From NCBI RefSeq assembly GCF_000702505.1, contig NZ_JNIM01000001.1, positions 558,001 to 622,000 on the forward strand: a stretch of DNA of 64,000 bases, read 5' to 3'. This document shows, piece after piece, positions 56,673 through 64,000 of the stretch (position 1 is its first letter; the number at the start of each line of letters is the position of its first letter). The notes beneath the pieces were generated by a model. It had not been told where the DNA came from. It made no database searches and worked only from the letters and a program-made list of their open reading frames with translations. The position numbers and the translations under genes are program-made. Source of the stretch: Thermogemmatispora carboxidivorans. GTDB taxonomy: Bacteria > Chloroflexota > Ktedonobacteria > Ktedonobacterales > Ktedonobacteraceae.

Positions 56673-57040
56673 CTGGTTTTTAAAGGAGCCACAAGAGTTC
56701 AAGCCGCTTCTATAGCAGAGTTCAGATCCTTGAAGCAGCTGAATCCTGTCAAGGAGTGATCTCCGCCATGAGCCAGAGCGACAGACTGGGCCCAGGGGGA
56801 AGCCCGGTCGCCCAGTGCATTGTTCCACAAATGTTCCCTACGCCTGCCGGGCAAGGTAGGTGGTGGGGGAGCTGTCGTTATGAACATATAATTCTGTCCC
56901 ATACCAATAAAAAATTGGAGATCAGCTTGTAAATAGCGTCTATCTGAAGATGGATGGGTAACGGTTCTGCCAACGAGCGGAGGAACAAGACCATCTCTGT
57001 GTAAGCGAAGGCATTGAAGGAAGAAAGCAGGTTGAGAGCG

Positions 57041-57745
57041 ATGGGCATGCAGACTGAACAATTCTCAAGCGTCCTGGAGCTGGCCCTGCCGACTGAGGTT
57101 GACGCCGGGGGAGCCGAAGCGATGAGCAACAGAGAAGCCGAGCAAAGGCTGGCGGAAGAGCGTTATGGGCTGGAGATCTTCCAACGCGCCATTTTGGAAG
57201 GTGACCAACAGGCCTGGGCGCTGCTTCAAGACCGGTTTTCCGACCTTGTCCGCGCTTGGATACGCCGGCACCCTAAGCGAGAGATCGCCATTCGCCTTGA
57301 TAGCGAAGAGAACTATATTGCTCAGGCTTTTGAGCGATTCTGGCAGGCGACAGCTTTCAAGCAAGATCTCCAATTTACTTCCCTGGCGGCGGCTCTGAGC
57401 TATCTGCGGGCCAGCCTCAACGGGGCCATCATGGACACTTTGCGTACATATGCCCGGCCACGCGAGGCTTCTCTCTCGACGCCGGGCTACGAAGGAGTAT
57501 CAGTGAGCGAGGACGGGGATGACGGTGGCGAGCTTTGGGAGATCCTCAAGAGTCTGCTGCCTCAGCGGCGGGAGCAGTATCTTGCCTATCTGCTCTTCCA
57601 TTGTGGCCTGAAGCCACGAGAGGTTGTCCGCTACTGCTCGCAGGAATTCCACAGCGTTCAGGAAGTTTATCGCCTAAGACGCAACATCGTCGAGCGCCTG
57701 TTGCGTCAAGCTGATCAGCTACGTTGGAGGCTCAGCGTGCATTAG
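57041..57745 (+). CDS. Sigma-70-like factor (atypical)
   Basis: 234 aa (ATG 57041; the frame opens at TTG 57014). The layout is that of an ECF-like sigma factor: LEIFQRAILEGDQQAWALLQDRFSDLVRAWIRRHP resembles region 1.2/2.1, ENYIAQAFERFWQATAF and LAAALSYLRASLNGAIMDTLR region 2, and LPQRREQYLAYLLFHCGLKPREVVRYC region 4. Similarity is weaker than for the factor at 1353. It is followed by a zinc-finger protein that probably controls it. Confidence 0.65.
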   Translation: MGMQTEQFSSVLELALPTEVDAGGAEAMSNREAEQRLAEERYGLEIFQRAILEGDQQAWALLQDRFSDLVRAWIRRHPKREIAIRLDSEENYIAQAFERFWQATAFKQDLQFTSLAAALSYLRASLNGAIMDTLRTYARPREASLSTPGYEGVSVSEDGDDGGELWEILKSLLPQRREQYLAYLLFHCGLKPREVVRYCSQEFHSVQEVYRLRRNIVERLLRQADQLRWRLSVH

Positions 57746-57959
57746 CCCTAGCCCTCGGTCAGATCGATGGTCGGCTCCTTGCCCCAGGAGCCAGGCGGTG
57801 CGGAAGGAGAGATGGCAGCTGGAAAGGGGTGGAAGAAGGCCATGTGTAAAAAGCCGCACCTGAAACGTTGATTTAGCGAAAGGAGTATCCTCAGAAGGAG
57901 GAAGAACCTGCCTGCGTTTAGGCATCGTTGCATGCCATGCTGCCAGGTGAAGGAAACAA

Positions 57960-58742
57960 ATGATGGATTGCAGAGATCAGTTTGCTCCTGAAGCTGAGGA
58001 GCTGATCATGCTGGCCTTCGGCGAGGAGGGCCTGGCTCCCGAGGTAGTGCGACACTTACACGCATGCATGATTTGCCAACGGCGCCTTATGCAGTTTCAG
58101 TCGCTCTCTCATCACTTACTGGCGCAACTCTACCGTAGTCAATGTCCTGATGGCCAGCGCCTTAGCTTCTACTGTGCTGGTCTCCTTAGTGGAGAGGAGC
58201 AGCGTCAGATTGCTGCTCACGTGCAAGAGTGTCCACTCTGCGCCGAAGAAGTGGCTGTTACCAGGCGCTTCATGGCTGATCCGCTGACACCTACGACCCT
58301 GGCGCCTTCTTTCCTCCGCCTGGCAACAACACCTACCGGGCGGCAGGCTTGGCATGGGCTGCCTGATGGGCGCCCATCGGCAGCATGGCCGCGGTACTAC
58401 CATAGCGAAGAGTTTGAGCTGGTGCTGCATATCTCATCTTCAAGTGCGGGGCGCTGTGCCGTCTACGGCCAGCTCAGCTGCGTCAATGCCCCTCTTGGCG
58501 GCGCGGCTTTCGAAGGTCGCCAGGCGGTGTTACAACCCCTCAAGACCGTGCGGAAAAAGCCAGCCGAACGAGCGGCGGCAGACACTGCTCTGCTCCGGCT
58601 GACAGCCGAGATAGACAACCGAGGAATGCTGACCTTCCCCACTGTGCCCCCTGGGCGCTATATGCTGCTCTTGCATCTACGTGAGCGAGATCTGGTGATT
58701 GAGGAATTGCAGATCGACGGTTGTAGAGTGATCTGGAGCTAA
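57960..58742 (+). CDS. Soluble zinc-finger protein (anti-sigma-like) with C-terminal beta domain
   Basis: 260 aa. Two H-x3-C-x2-C motifs of the zf-HC2 anti-sigma type are seen, HLHACMIC (~36-43) and HVQECPLC (~84-91). No membrane helix follows, unlike the anti-sigma at 1973. The C-terminal ~110 residues (FELVLHISSSSAGRCAVYGQL, LTFPTVPPGRYMLLLHLRERDL) look like a carboxypeptidase-regulatory or other beta-sandwich domain. It likely binds the sigma-like factor in the cytoplasm. Ribosome site is AAGGAAAC. Confidence 0.65.
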   Translation: MMDCRDQFAPEAEELIMLAFGEEGLAPEVVRHLHACMICQRRLMQFQSLSHHLLAQLYRSQCPDGQRLSFYCAGLLSGEEQRQIAAHVQECPLCAEEVAVTRRFMADPLTPTTLAPSFLRLATTPTGRQAWHGLPDGRPSAAWPRYYHSEEFELVLHISSSSAGRCAVYGQLSCVNAPLGGAAFEGRQAVLQPLKTVRKKPAERAAADTALLRLTAEIDNRGMLTFPTVPPGRYMLLLHLRERDLVIEELQIDGCRVIWS

Positions 58743-58774
58743 GGCTTGACAGAGCAGCGAAAGCTGCTGAACGA

Positions 58775-58914
58775 CAATGGCGCCGGACTTGGGACAAACC
58801 AGGCGCGACCTGCTGCTTGCCTGGGGAGGCGCGAAAAGCCGCTGACCCCAAGGTGGACCGAACGGACCCGCGTCAGGCCGGGGATTTTTCCCCAGGTCCC
58901 AACCGGCGCCGTTG
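58775..58914. other. 140-nt structured element closed by a 19-bp stem
   Basis: 58775-58786 pairs with 58903-58914 (12 bp incl. one T-G) and, after a 2-nt bulge, 58789-58795 pairs with 58896-58902 (7 bp). Inside are CCAGGC/GCCTGG (58799-58824) and GGGG-ATTTTT-CCCC (58880-58893). It lies between convergent genes and fills most of a 302-nt gap. It could be a complex terminator, an ncRNA or a MITE-like element. Confidence 0.5.
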
Positions 58915-59044
58915 GACAGGTGGTAGCTCCTCTTACCAGAGCAAAGGCCCTGCAAGGGCTTGTTGTTCGCTTGCCGCTTTTCTGTGGAGAGGGCAGCGCG
59001 CTCCTGACGTGTTCTCTTCGCTGCTGGTCTTTCCGCTGGGGAGC

Positions 59045-59623
59045 CTACTCCAGGTCGCCCAGCCAGCGTGTCTTCTGCCGGTAATCGGTTGGAATCCGTT
59101 CCGGTGGCGAGAGGGCTGGATAGCCGACATAGAGAAAGGCCACAATCTCATCCTCGGGGGCCAGGCCAAGCCAGGCTTTGACCTGGGGGTCATAGGCCGC
59201 TTCGCCGGTGCGCCACATGGTGGCCAGGCCCTGCTCCTCAGCGGTCAGCAGCATATTCTGAACAGCGGCGGCCACCGCCTCGATATTTTCAATGGCGCGC
59301 ACCTCGGAGCGCTGAGGAGCCTCCGCTGCTACTACGATCACTACTGGGGCACGTAAGGGCTTCTGGCGTTCCTTCTCGATCAAGGCCCGTATCTTTTCAT
59401 CCTTCCCCTGACTCAGGCGCAGCGCCAGTGCCTGAGCCATTGCCTCCCCCAATTCCTGGCGGGCAGCACCGCTAAAGACGATGAATTTCCAAGGCTCGAC
59501 TCTATGGTGATTGGGGGCGTGGGTCGCCGCCTCCAGCATGCGCTCGATCTGGACCCGCGTCGGACGGCGCTCGCTCATCTTGCTGATGCTACGCCGTCGG
59601 CGGATCGTTTCAAACACCAGCAT
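59045..59623 (-). CDS. Nitroreductase family protein
   Basis: 192 aa from ATG 59623 (AAGGGTG upstream; open to 59695). FMN-dependent NAD(P)H oxidoreductase fold: TIRRRRSISKMSERRPTRVQIERMLEAATHAPNHHRVEPWKFIVF, with the Arg/Ser FMN-phosphate residues at the start, and EQGLATMWRTGEAAYDP in the second half. YdjA/TdsD-like in size. Substrate unknown. Confidence 0.9.
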   Translation of the reverse strand: MLVFETIRRRRSISKMSERRPTRVQIERMLEAATHAPNHHRVEPWKFIVFSGAARQELGEAMAQALALRLSQGKDEKIRALIEKERQKPLRAPVVIVVAAEAPQRSEVRAIENIEAVAAAVQNMLLTAEEQGLATMWRTGEAAYDPQVKAWLGLAPEDEIVAFLYVGYPALSPPERIPTDYRQKTRWLGDLE

Positions 59624-59844
59624 GTCGATGTTCACCCTTATAAAGTGCGATGATGATGTTCCGTATACTATACCCCATGCGGTCCTGTTACTCAAGGAGG
59701 ACTTTCGCTCTCAAGCGGCCTCACAGGCTGTGACAGCGCCCTTTCTTCTGACTGCCTGTCTCATTCATAGGCAGCCAAGGAGACGTCCCCGGCTGCGAGG
59801 CTCTCTCTGGCGAGCGTAGTGATTTTCGTGTAGCCTGCTATGCC

Positions 59845-59873
59845 TTGTCATGCTGCTGCCCGAAGGATACAAT
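59845..59873 (+). promoter_or_regulatory. Promoter of first LLM oxidoreductase gene
   Basis: TTGTCA at 59845-59850 and TACAAT at 59868-59873, 17-nt spacer; start codon 37 nt downstream. Confidence 0.6.
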
Positions 59874-59909
59874 GGAGGCAAACAGCGAAGATCAAAGTGA
59901 AAGCGAGCC

Positions 59910-60821
59910 ATGATGACAGCAGTACATTTTGGCTGGGTTCTCAACGCCGGGCCGACGCGCGGCATGGAGCCGAGCCGCTTTCTGGAGATCGCGCGAGAGC
60001 AGGTTGCGCTGGTGGGTGATCGGATCGACTCGCTGTGGTTCACTGATCATCTGCAGTTTGGCGATTCACCTGTTCTAGAGGCGTGGACAGCGCTGACCTA
60101 TCTTGCGGCGCTTTACCCGCGGTATCGCATTGGCCACATGGTCCTCTGTCAGTCTTTTCGCAATCCCGCCTTGCTGGCCAAAATGGGGGCCACCTTGCAG
60201 TATCTGAGTGGAGGGCGTTTCTTGCTGGGCATCGGCGCAGGCTGGCATGAGGAAGAGTATCGGGCCTACAACTATTCTTTTCCCGGCCCGAGAATCCGCC
60301 TCGAGCAGCTTGAGGAGACCCTTCAGGTTGTCAAGGCGCTCTGGAACGAGAGGCAGGCAACCTTTGAGGGGCGCCATTATGCTGTTCGCAGCGCCTATTG
60401 TGAGCCAAAACCAGAACCGGTGCCGCCTATCATTGTCGGTGGTCTGGGTCCGCACCTGCTCCACATTGTGGCTCGCTATGCTGATGGCTGGAATGCTGCC
60501 TGGGTCAGGCCCGAAGCCTATCGCCAACGGCTAGCGACCTTCGAGCGCGCGTGTCAACAGCTCGGGCGTGATCCCAGCCAGATCGAGCGGAGCTGGTTCG
60601 GGCGCTGCATCTGTGTTCCTTCTCCAGAAGAAGCGGCCAGACTGCAAGGTCGGGGGCTGCTTGGTACGCCGGACCAAATCGCCGAGCAGATTCAGGCCTA
60701 TCTCGACCTGGGCATCACCACCTTTATGCTGGGAAGCTCGAAACTAGAGGATCTGCAGACCGTCGAGCTGCTGGCGCGCCAGGTTTTGCCGCGCTTTCGC
60801 CCAGGGAGCGCAACCGTCTGA
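59910..60821 (+). CDS. LLM-class flavin/F420-dependent oxidoreductase
   Basis: 303 aa, luciferase-like TIM barrel: SLWFTDHLQF, GGRFLLGIGAGWHEEEYRAYNYSFPGPRIRLEQLEETLQVVKALW, and PPIIVGGLGPHLLHIVARYADGWN. These match F420-dependent LLM enzymes better than FMN monooxygenases, but the cofactor cannot be proven by eye. A second LLM gene follows 170 nt on. Confidence 0.9.
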   Translation: MMTAVHFGWVLNAGPTRGMEPSRFLEIAREQVALVGDRIDSLWFTDHLQFGDSPVLEAWTALTYLAALYPRYRIGHMVLCQSFRNPALLAKMGATLQYLSGGRFLLGIGAGWHEEEYRAYNYSFPGPRIRLEQLEETLQVVKALWNERQATFEGRHYAVRSAYCEPKPEPVPPIIVGGLGPHLLHIVARYADGWNAAWVRPEAYRQRLATFERACQQLGRDPSQIERSWFGRCICVPSPEEAARLQGRGLLGTPDQIAEQIQAYLDLGITTFMLGSSKLEDLQTVELLARQVLPRFRPGSATV

Positions 60822-60991
60822 GTACCATCGCCTTGGTGATCACTATCCTGACATGGTCTCCCTGGGCTCTTCTCTCTTGCTGGCTGGCTGGCGGCCAGAT
60901 GACGACCTGGAACCCTCATTGCTCCCATCTTTTGCACCACTGACGAGCGCGCAAGGGGAAGCAAGCGGATGAGAAAGAAGGAGCAAGGCCA

Positions 60992-61897
60992 ATGGAAACC
61001 CCTAAGAGTGCGTTGCGCCCTATTCTCTTTGGCGCCAATGTTGATCCTACTGCGGACGATCCGCGCTGGCCTCTGGAACTTACCCACGCCGTGGAAGAGG
61101 CCGGCTTTGATCTCATCGGTATTCAGGATCACCCGTACAATGCGGGCTTCCTCGATACCTGGACGCTCATTGCCACACTGGTGCAGGCCACACAGCGTGT
61201 GCGCTTCTTCCCTAATGTTGCTAACCTACCGCTGCGTCCTCCGTTGATGTTGGCCAAAGCCGTTGCCTCCCTTGATGTTCTCAGCGGTGGCCGGATTGAA
61301 CTGGGGCTAGGCGCTGGCGCTTTCGCTGACGGCATTGTTGCGATGGGAGGACCAAGGCGCCGGGCTGGCGAAGCAGTGACTGCCCTGGAGGAAGCAGTAC
61401 AGCTCATACACCGCTTCTGGAGCGGAGAGCGCAGCCTTCACTTTCAAGGGCGCTACTACAGCGCTCTGGGAACGCGCCCCGGTCCGCGTCCGCTCCATCC
61501 GATCGGCATCTGGCTAGGGGCCTATCGTCCGCGCATGCTGCGTCTCACCGGGCGCCTGGCCGACGGCTGGATTCCCAGCAGCACCTATGCGGCCCCCGAG
61601 CAACTACCGGCCATGCAACGCCAGATTGACGAGGCCGCCCAGCAAGCAGGACGCTCGCCGCGAGCTATTCGACGTATCTACAATATCATCGGCCAGATCA
61701 CTGATAGCGGCCCCGGCTGGGAGCGCGGTGTCTTCCGCGGAGGCCCCCAGGACTGGATTACAGAGCTAGCGCGTCTGGTGCGCGAAGTGGGGATGGATAC
61801 CTTCATCTACTGGCCTGTGGAGGATCGCCTGCATCAGATCCAGCGCTTCGCTGCCGAGGTTATCCCCGGCGTTCGCGCGGCCCTCAACACTCCCTAG
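60992..61897 (+). CDS. LLM-class flavin-dependent oxidoreductase
   Basis: 301 aa. DLIGIQDHPYNAGFLDTWTLIATL, LSGGRIELGLGAGAFADGIVAMGGPRRRAGEAV, and GIWLGAYRPRMLRLTGRLADGWIPS are luciferase-like motifs. Paralogous in fold but not close to the gene at 59910, so likely a different substrate. Confidence 0.9.
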   Translation: METPKSALRPILFGANVDPTADDPRWPLELTHAVEEAGFDLIGIQDHPYNAGFLDTWTLIATLVQATQRVRFFPNVANLPLRPPLMLAKAVASLDVLSGGRIELGLGAGAFADGIVAMGGPRRRAGEAVTALEEAVQLIHRFWSGERSLHFQGRYYSALGTRPGPRPLHPIGIWLGAYRPRMLRLTGRLADGWIPSSTYAAPEQLPAMQRQIDEAAQQAGRSPRAIRRIYNIIGQITDSGPGWERGVFRGGPQDWITELARLVREVGMDTFIYWPVEDRLHQIQRFAAEVIPGVRAALNTP

Positions 61898-61948
61898 CCA
61901 GGTGCCAGGCATAGGACGGCCTCCGGCCACCGAGACGCGCAAGGTAGC

Positions 61949-61984
61949 CAGCCAGCCACGACTCACCAAAGTCGTGGCTGGCTG
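61949..61984. terminator. Bidirectional terminator between LLM gene and argG
   Basis: CAGCCAGCCACGACT (61949-61963) pairs perfectly with 61970-61984, 15 bp with a 6-nt loop, between convergent genes. Confidence 0.75.
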
Positions 61985-62004
61985 TGTCTGCTCTCTACCT
62001 GTGT

Positions 62005-63333
62005 TCAGCCCGGTCTTTCTGCTGAGGCTGAAGAGGAAGGGGAGGGAGCGGTGTGGGCCGGCCCTTTCTCCAGAAGGTTGCCCTCAACGCCTTTCAGCAA
62101 GTTCCCCTCGACACCGAGCGAAGGGAGAAGCTGGGCCTGGGCCTGGGTCTGCAACGGTAGGCCCCACAGCTTAATAAAGCCGATGGCGGCGTTGTGATCG
62201 AACTGATCACCCGTATCATAGGTGGCCAGGCTGTGGCTATAGAGCGAATGCTCGGACTGCCGTCCGACCACCGTGAACTGACCCGGCGCCAGCTTCACGC
62301 GCACCTTGCCGCTCACAAAGCGCTGCGTACTCTGCACATAAGCGGCCAGATCCTGATGGAGGGCGCTGTACCACTGCCCATTGTAGATCAGGCGCGCGTA
62401 TTCGGCAGAAACCAGCTCCTTGAAGCGCAGCTGATCCCGGCTGAGCGTCAGGCTCTCCAGAGCCTTGTGCGCGGCATGGAGGACCACCGCCGCGGGCGCC
62501 TCGTAGATCTCGCGCGACTTAATGCCCACCAGGCGATTCTCGACGTGATCGATGCGTCCGATCCCGTACTTCCCAGCCAGAGGATTGAGCGTCTCGATCA
62601 AGGTCACTCCATCGATCTCCTCGCCGTTCAGAGCCACTGGAATGCCGTGCTCGAAGGTCAGCTCGATATAGGTTGGCTCAGGGATAGGTGGACCGCCCGG
62701 ACGCCCAAAGAGCCAGGGGCTGGTTGTCCAGGCATAGACATCCTCCGGCGGCTCCTGCCAGGGATCTTCCAGCGCACCACACTCGATGCTGCGCCCCCAG
62801 AGATTCTGATCGATTGAGTAGGGGCTGGCGTTCGTTACTGGAATCGGAATATTGTGCTCGGCAGCGTAGGCGATCTCGCTGTCGCGCGTCATGCTCCACT
62901 CACGCACGGGAGCGATGATCTTCAGATCAGGGGCCAGTGCCGCGATCGAGACATCGAAGCGCACCTGGTCATTGCCCTTGCCAGTACAGCCATGAGCCAC
63001 GGCGACCGCCCCCTCGGCGCGGGCTACCTCTACCAGCAGGCGAGCAATTAAAGGACGGGCCAGAGCGGTTGCCAGCGGATACTGGCCCTCATAAATCGCG
63101 CCGGCCTGCAGGGCGGGCCAGACAAAATAGCGCACAAAGTCAGCCCGCGCGTCCACCACAATCGCCTTCACCGCTCCAATCTGTTCCGCGCGGCGTGCGA
63201 TACTTGGCAGGTCGCGGTCGTTGCCGACATCTATCGTTAGCGCGATCACATCCAGATCGTATTTCTCCTTAATCCAGCGGATCGCCACGGAGGTATCCAG
63301 ACCGCCGGAGTAGGCGAGAACCGCAGTAGCCAT
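62005..63333 (-). CDS. argG: Argininosuccinate synthase
   Basis: 442 aa from ATG 63333 (GGAGGG upstream; open to 63408). Joins citrulline and aspartate using ATP. P-loop-like AYSGGLDTSVAIRWIKEKY, VAHGCTGKGNDQVRFD and APVREWSMTRDSEIAYA are diagnostic. The C-terminus is ~40 residues longer than usual and contains an 8-residue tandem duplication (GVEGNLLK/GVEGNLLE). argH ends 4 nt upstream; the two form an argH-argG operon. Confidence 0.96.
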   Translation of the reverse strand: MATAVLAYSGGLDTSVAIRWIKEKYDLDVIALTIDVGNDRDLPSIARRAEQIGAVKAIVVDARADFVRYFVWPALQAGAIYEGQYPLATALARPLIARLLVEVARAEGAVAVAHGCTGKGNDQVRFDVSIAALAPDLKIIAPVREWSMTRDSEIAYAAEHNIPIPVTNASPYSIDQNLWGRSIECGALEDPWQEPPEDVYAWTTSPWLFGRPGGPPIPEPTYIELTFEHGIPVALNGEEIDGVTLIETLNPLAGKYGIGRIDHVENRLVGIKSREIYEAPAAVVLHAAHKALESLTLSRDQLRFKELVSAEYARLIYNGQWYSALHQDLAAYVQSTQRFVSGKVRVKLAPGQFTVVGRQSEHSLYSHSLATYDTGDQFDHNAAIGFIKLWGLPLQTQAQAQLLPSLGVEGNLLKGVEGNLLEKGPAHTAPSPSSSASAERPG

Positions 63334-63337
63334 CAGC

Positions 63338-64000
63338 TTAAGCCCTCCCATGCTCAGACTGAATCTCGCCCGGCGCCGAGGCGGGGCTATCCTGGCTGCC
63401 CTGGTCATCCTGTTCTGAGTCTATCAGGCGCCGGATCGCTATTTCAAACGTGGTGGTGCGTTCCTGCCAGGCCGTCCGGGCTGCGGTCAGCCGTTGAGCA
63501 AGCTGCTCCAGACCGAGATTCCCGGCTCCGCCCAGGTGATTGCGCTTCTTGAGGCGCTCGACCAACTGCTCGCGGCTCTCCGTTGGCAGCGCTTCATGGC
63601 GATCAAGCTGCGCTGTGACCTCGGCTCCCACAATCCGATAGGCATCGCGAAACGGCAGGTTGGCGGTGCGCGTTAGCTCGTAGGCGCGATCGGTGGCGAA
63701 GAGTTCGAACGTGCAGGCAGCAACCAGGCGGTCGACATTTACCTCCAATGACCCCACCACCAGCGTAGAAATCTCCAGGCACTCACGCACCACATCCAGC
63801 GCTTCCATAAAGGGGCGCTTGGTCTCCTGATAGTCCATATTGTAGCCCGAGGGCAGACCGGTGACAATGCCCAGAATCTGCTGTTGAAGAGCCAACACCG
63901 TCTGAGTGCGGGCGCGTACCAGCTCCATCACCCCCAGATTGCGTTTCTGGGGCATAATGCTGCTGCCCGTACAGAGTTCCTGGGGTACGTGGAAGAAATT
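63338..64000 (-). CDS. argH: Argininosuccinate lyase, C-terminal part (cut by window end)
   Basis: The frame is open to the window edge and includes CTGSSIMPQKRN, the fumarase/aspartase-superfamily signature with the catalytic Ser loop, then LGVMELVRARTQTVLALQQQ and GYNMDYQETKRPFME. About 220 residues are visible; the N-terminal half lies beyond 64000, so the internal Met at 63955 is not the start. Cleaves argininosuccinate to arginine and fumarate. Confidence 0.93.
   Translation of the reverse strand, partial: NFFHVPQELCTGSSIMPQKRNLGVMELVRARTQTVLALQQQILGIVTGLPSGYNMDYQETKRPFMEALDVVRECLEISTLVVGSLEVNVDRLVAACTFELFATDRAYELTRTANLPFRDAYRIVGAEVTAQLDRHEALPTESREQLVERLKKRNHLGGAGNLGLEQLAQRLTAARTAWQERTTTFEIAIRRLIDSEQDDQGSQDSPASAPGEIQSEHGRA

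Larger units (their letters stand above)
55990..57040. other. 1-kb region without a confident gene
   Basis: Divergent region between usp (minus) and the sigma-like gene (plus). It contains a possible 52-codon gene (56366-56524), a hairpin GGCCAG-CTTC-CTGGCC at 56319-56334, the inverted repeat CTATAC/GTATAG at 56657-56672, and AT-richer DNA from ~56870 on. Nothing else recognised. Confidence 0.4.

Overview
The window is a single high-GC bacterial chromosome segment (roughly 60 % GC by eye) with about 49 protein genes, two tRNAs and few mobile signs. The gene families suggest a spore-forming or filamentous Chloroflexota of the class Ktedonobacteria, perhaps Thermogemmatispora-like. This rests on zinc-ribbon/TPR/kinase/PP2C membrane proteins, sigma plus zinc-finger pairs, a broken-up complex I cluster, tandem luciferase-like oxidoreductases and a B12 acyl-CoA mutase without its small subunit. 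The assignment is inference from gene content; I ran no search. I see no insertion sequence, prophage or CRISPR array.

Layout. 1-3019: end of a HEPN/nucleotidyltransferase-type pair on the minus strand, then an ECF sigma factor with its membrane anti-sigma protein. 3165-4355: thiolase. 4745-17866: nine same-strand, tightly packed genes for a surface glycan or glycolipid: polyprenyl-phosphate glycosyltransferase, GT4, methyltransferase, sugar epimerase, flippase-like membrane protein, HlyD-type adaptor, TPR membrane protein, a very large GT-C enzyme fused to beta-sandwich sugar-binding-like domains, and a membrane-anchored toroid protein. This is my best candidate for an undescribed system. 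17945-27923: housekeeping and transport (two MFS transporters, acyl-CoA mutase, prmA-rsmE, tRNA-Gly and tRNA-Cys with a clear promoter and terminator, recO, hisD). 28347-32917: a Ser/Thr kinase-TPR gene coupled to a transmembrane pseudo-protease/zinc-ribbon/PP2C phosphatase. 33148-37586: nuoA-nuoC-(small gene)-nuoD-nuoH, lacking nuoB and nuoI-N. 37889-42877: PAP2-like membrane protein, murI, a small Cys-rich protein preceded by 22-bp tandem repeats, groES-groEL. 43028-52616 (all minus): zinc-ribbon membrane protein, 2-hydroxyacid dehydrogenase, GT2, J-domain/beta-propeller protein, 3-methyladenine glycosylase, and a TetR-ABC exporter operon. 52915-64000: DUF255 thioredoxin-domain protein, universal stress protein, a second sigma/zinc-finger pair, nitroreductase, two LLM oxidoreductases, and argH-argG at the right edge (argH is cut by the window end).

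Regulation visible in sequence: many genes have a TATAAT/TACAAT-type -10 box, several preceded by TGn (extended -10; TGTGCTATAAT occurs twice and close variants twice more). Convergent gene pairs are separated by strong perfect hairpins. Two unexplained structured sites stand out: a perfect 25-bp palindrome at 43981-44005 and a 140-nt element closed by a 19-bp stem at 58775-58914.
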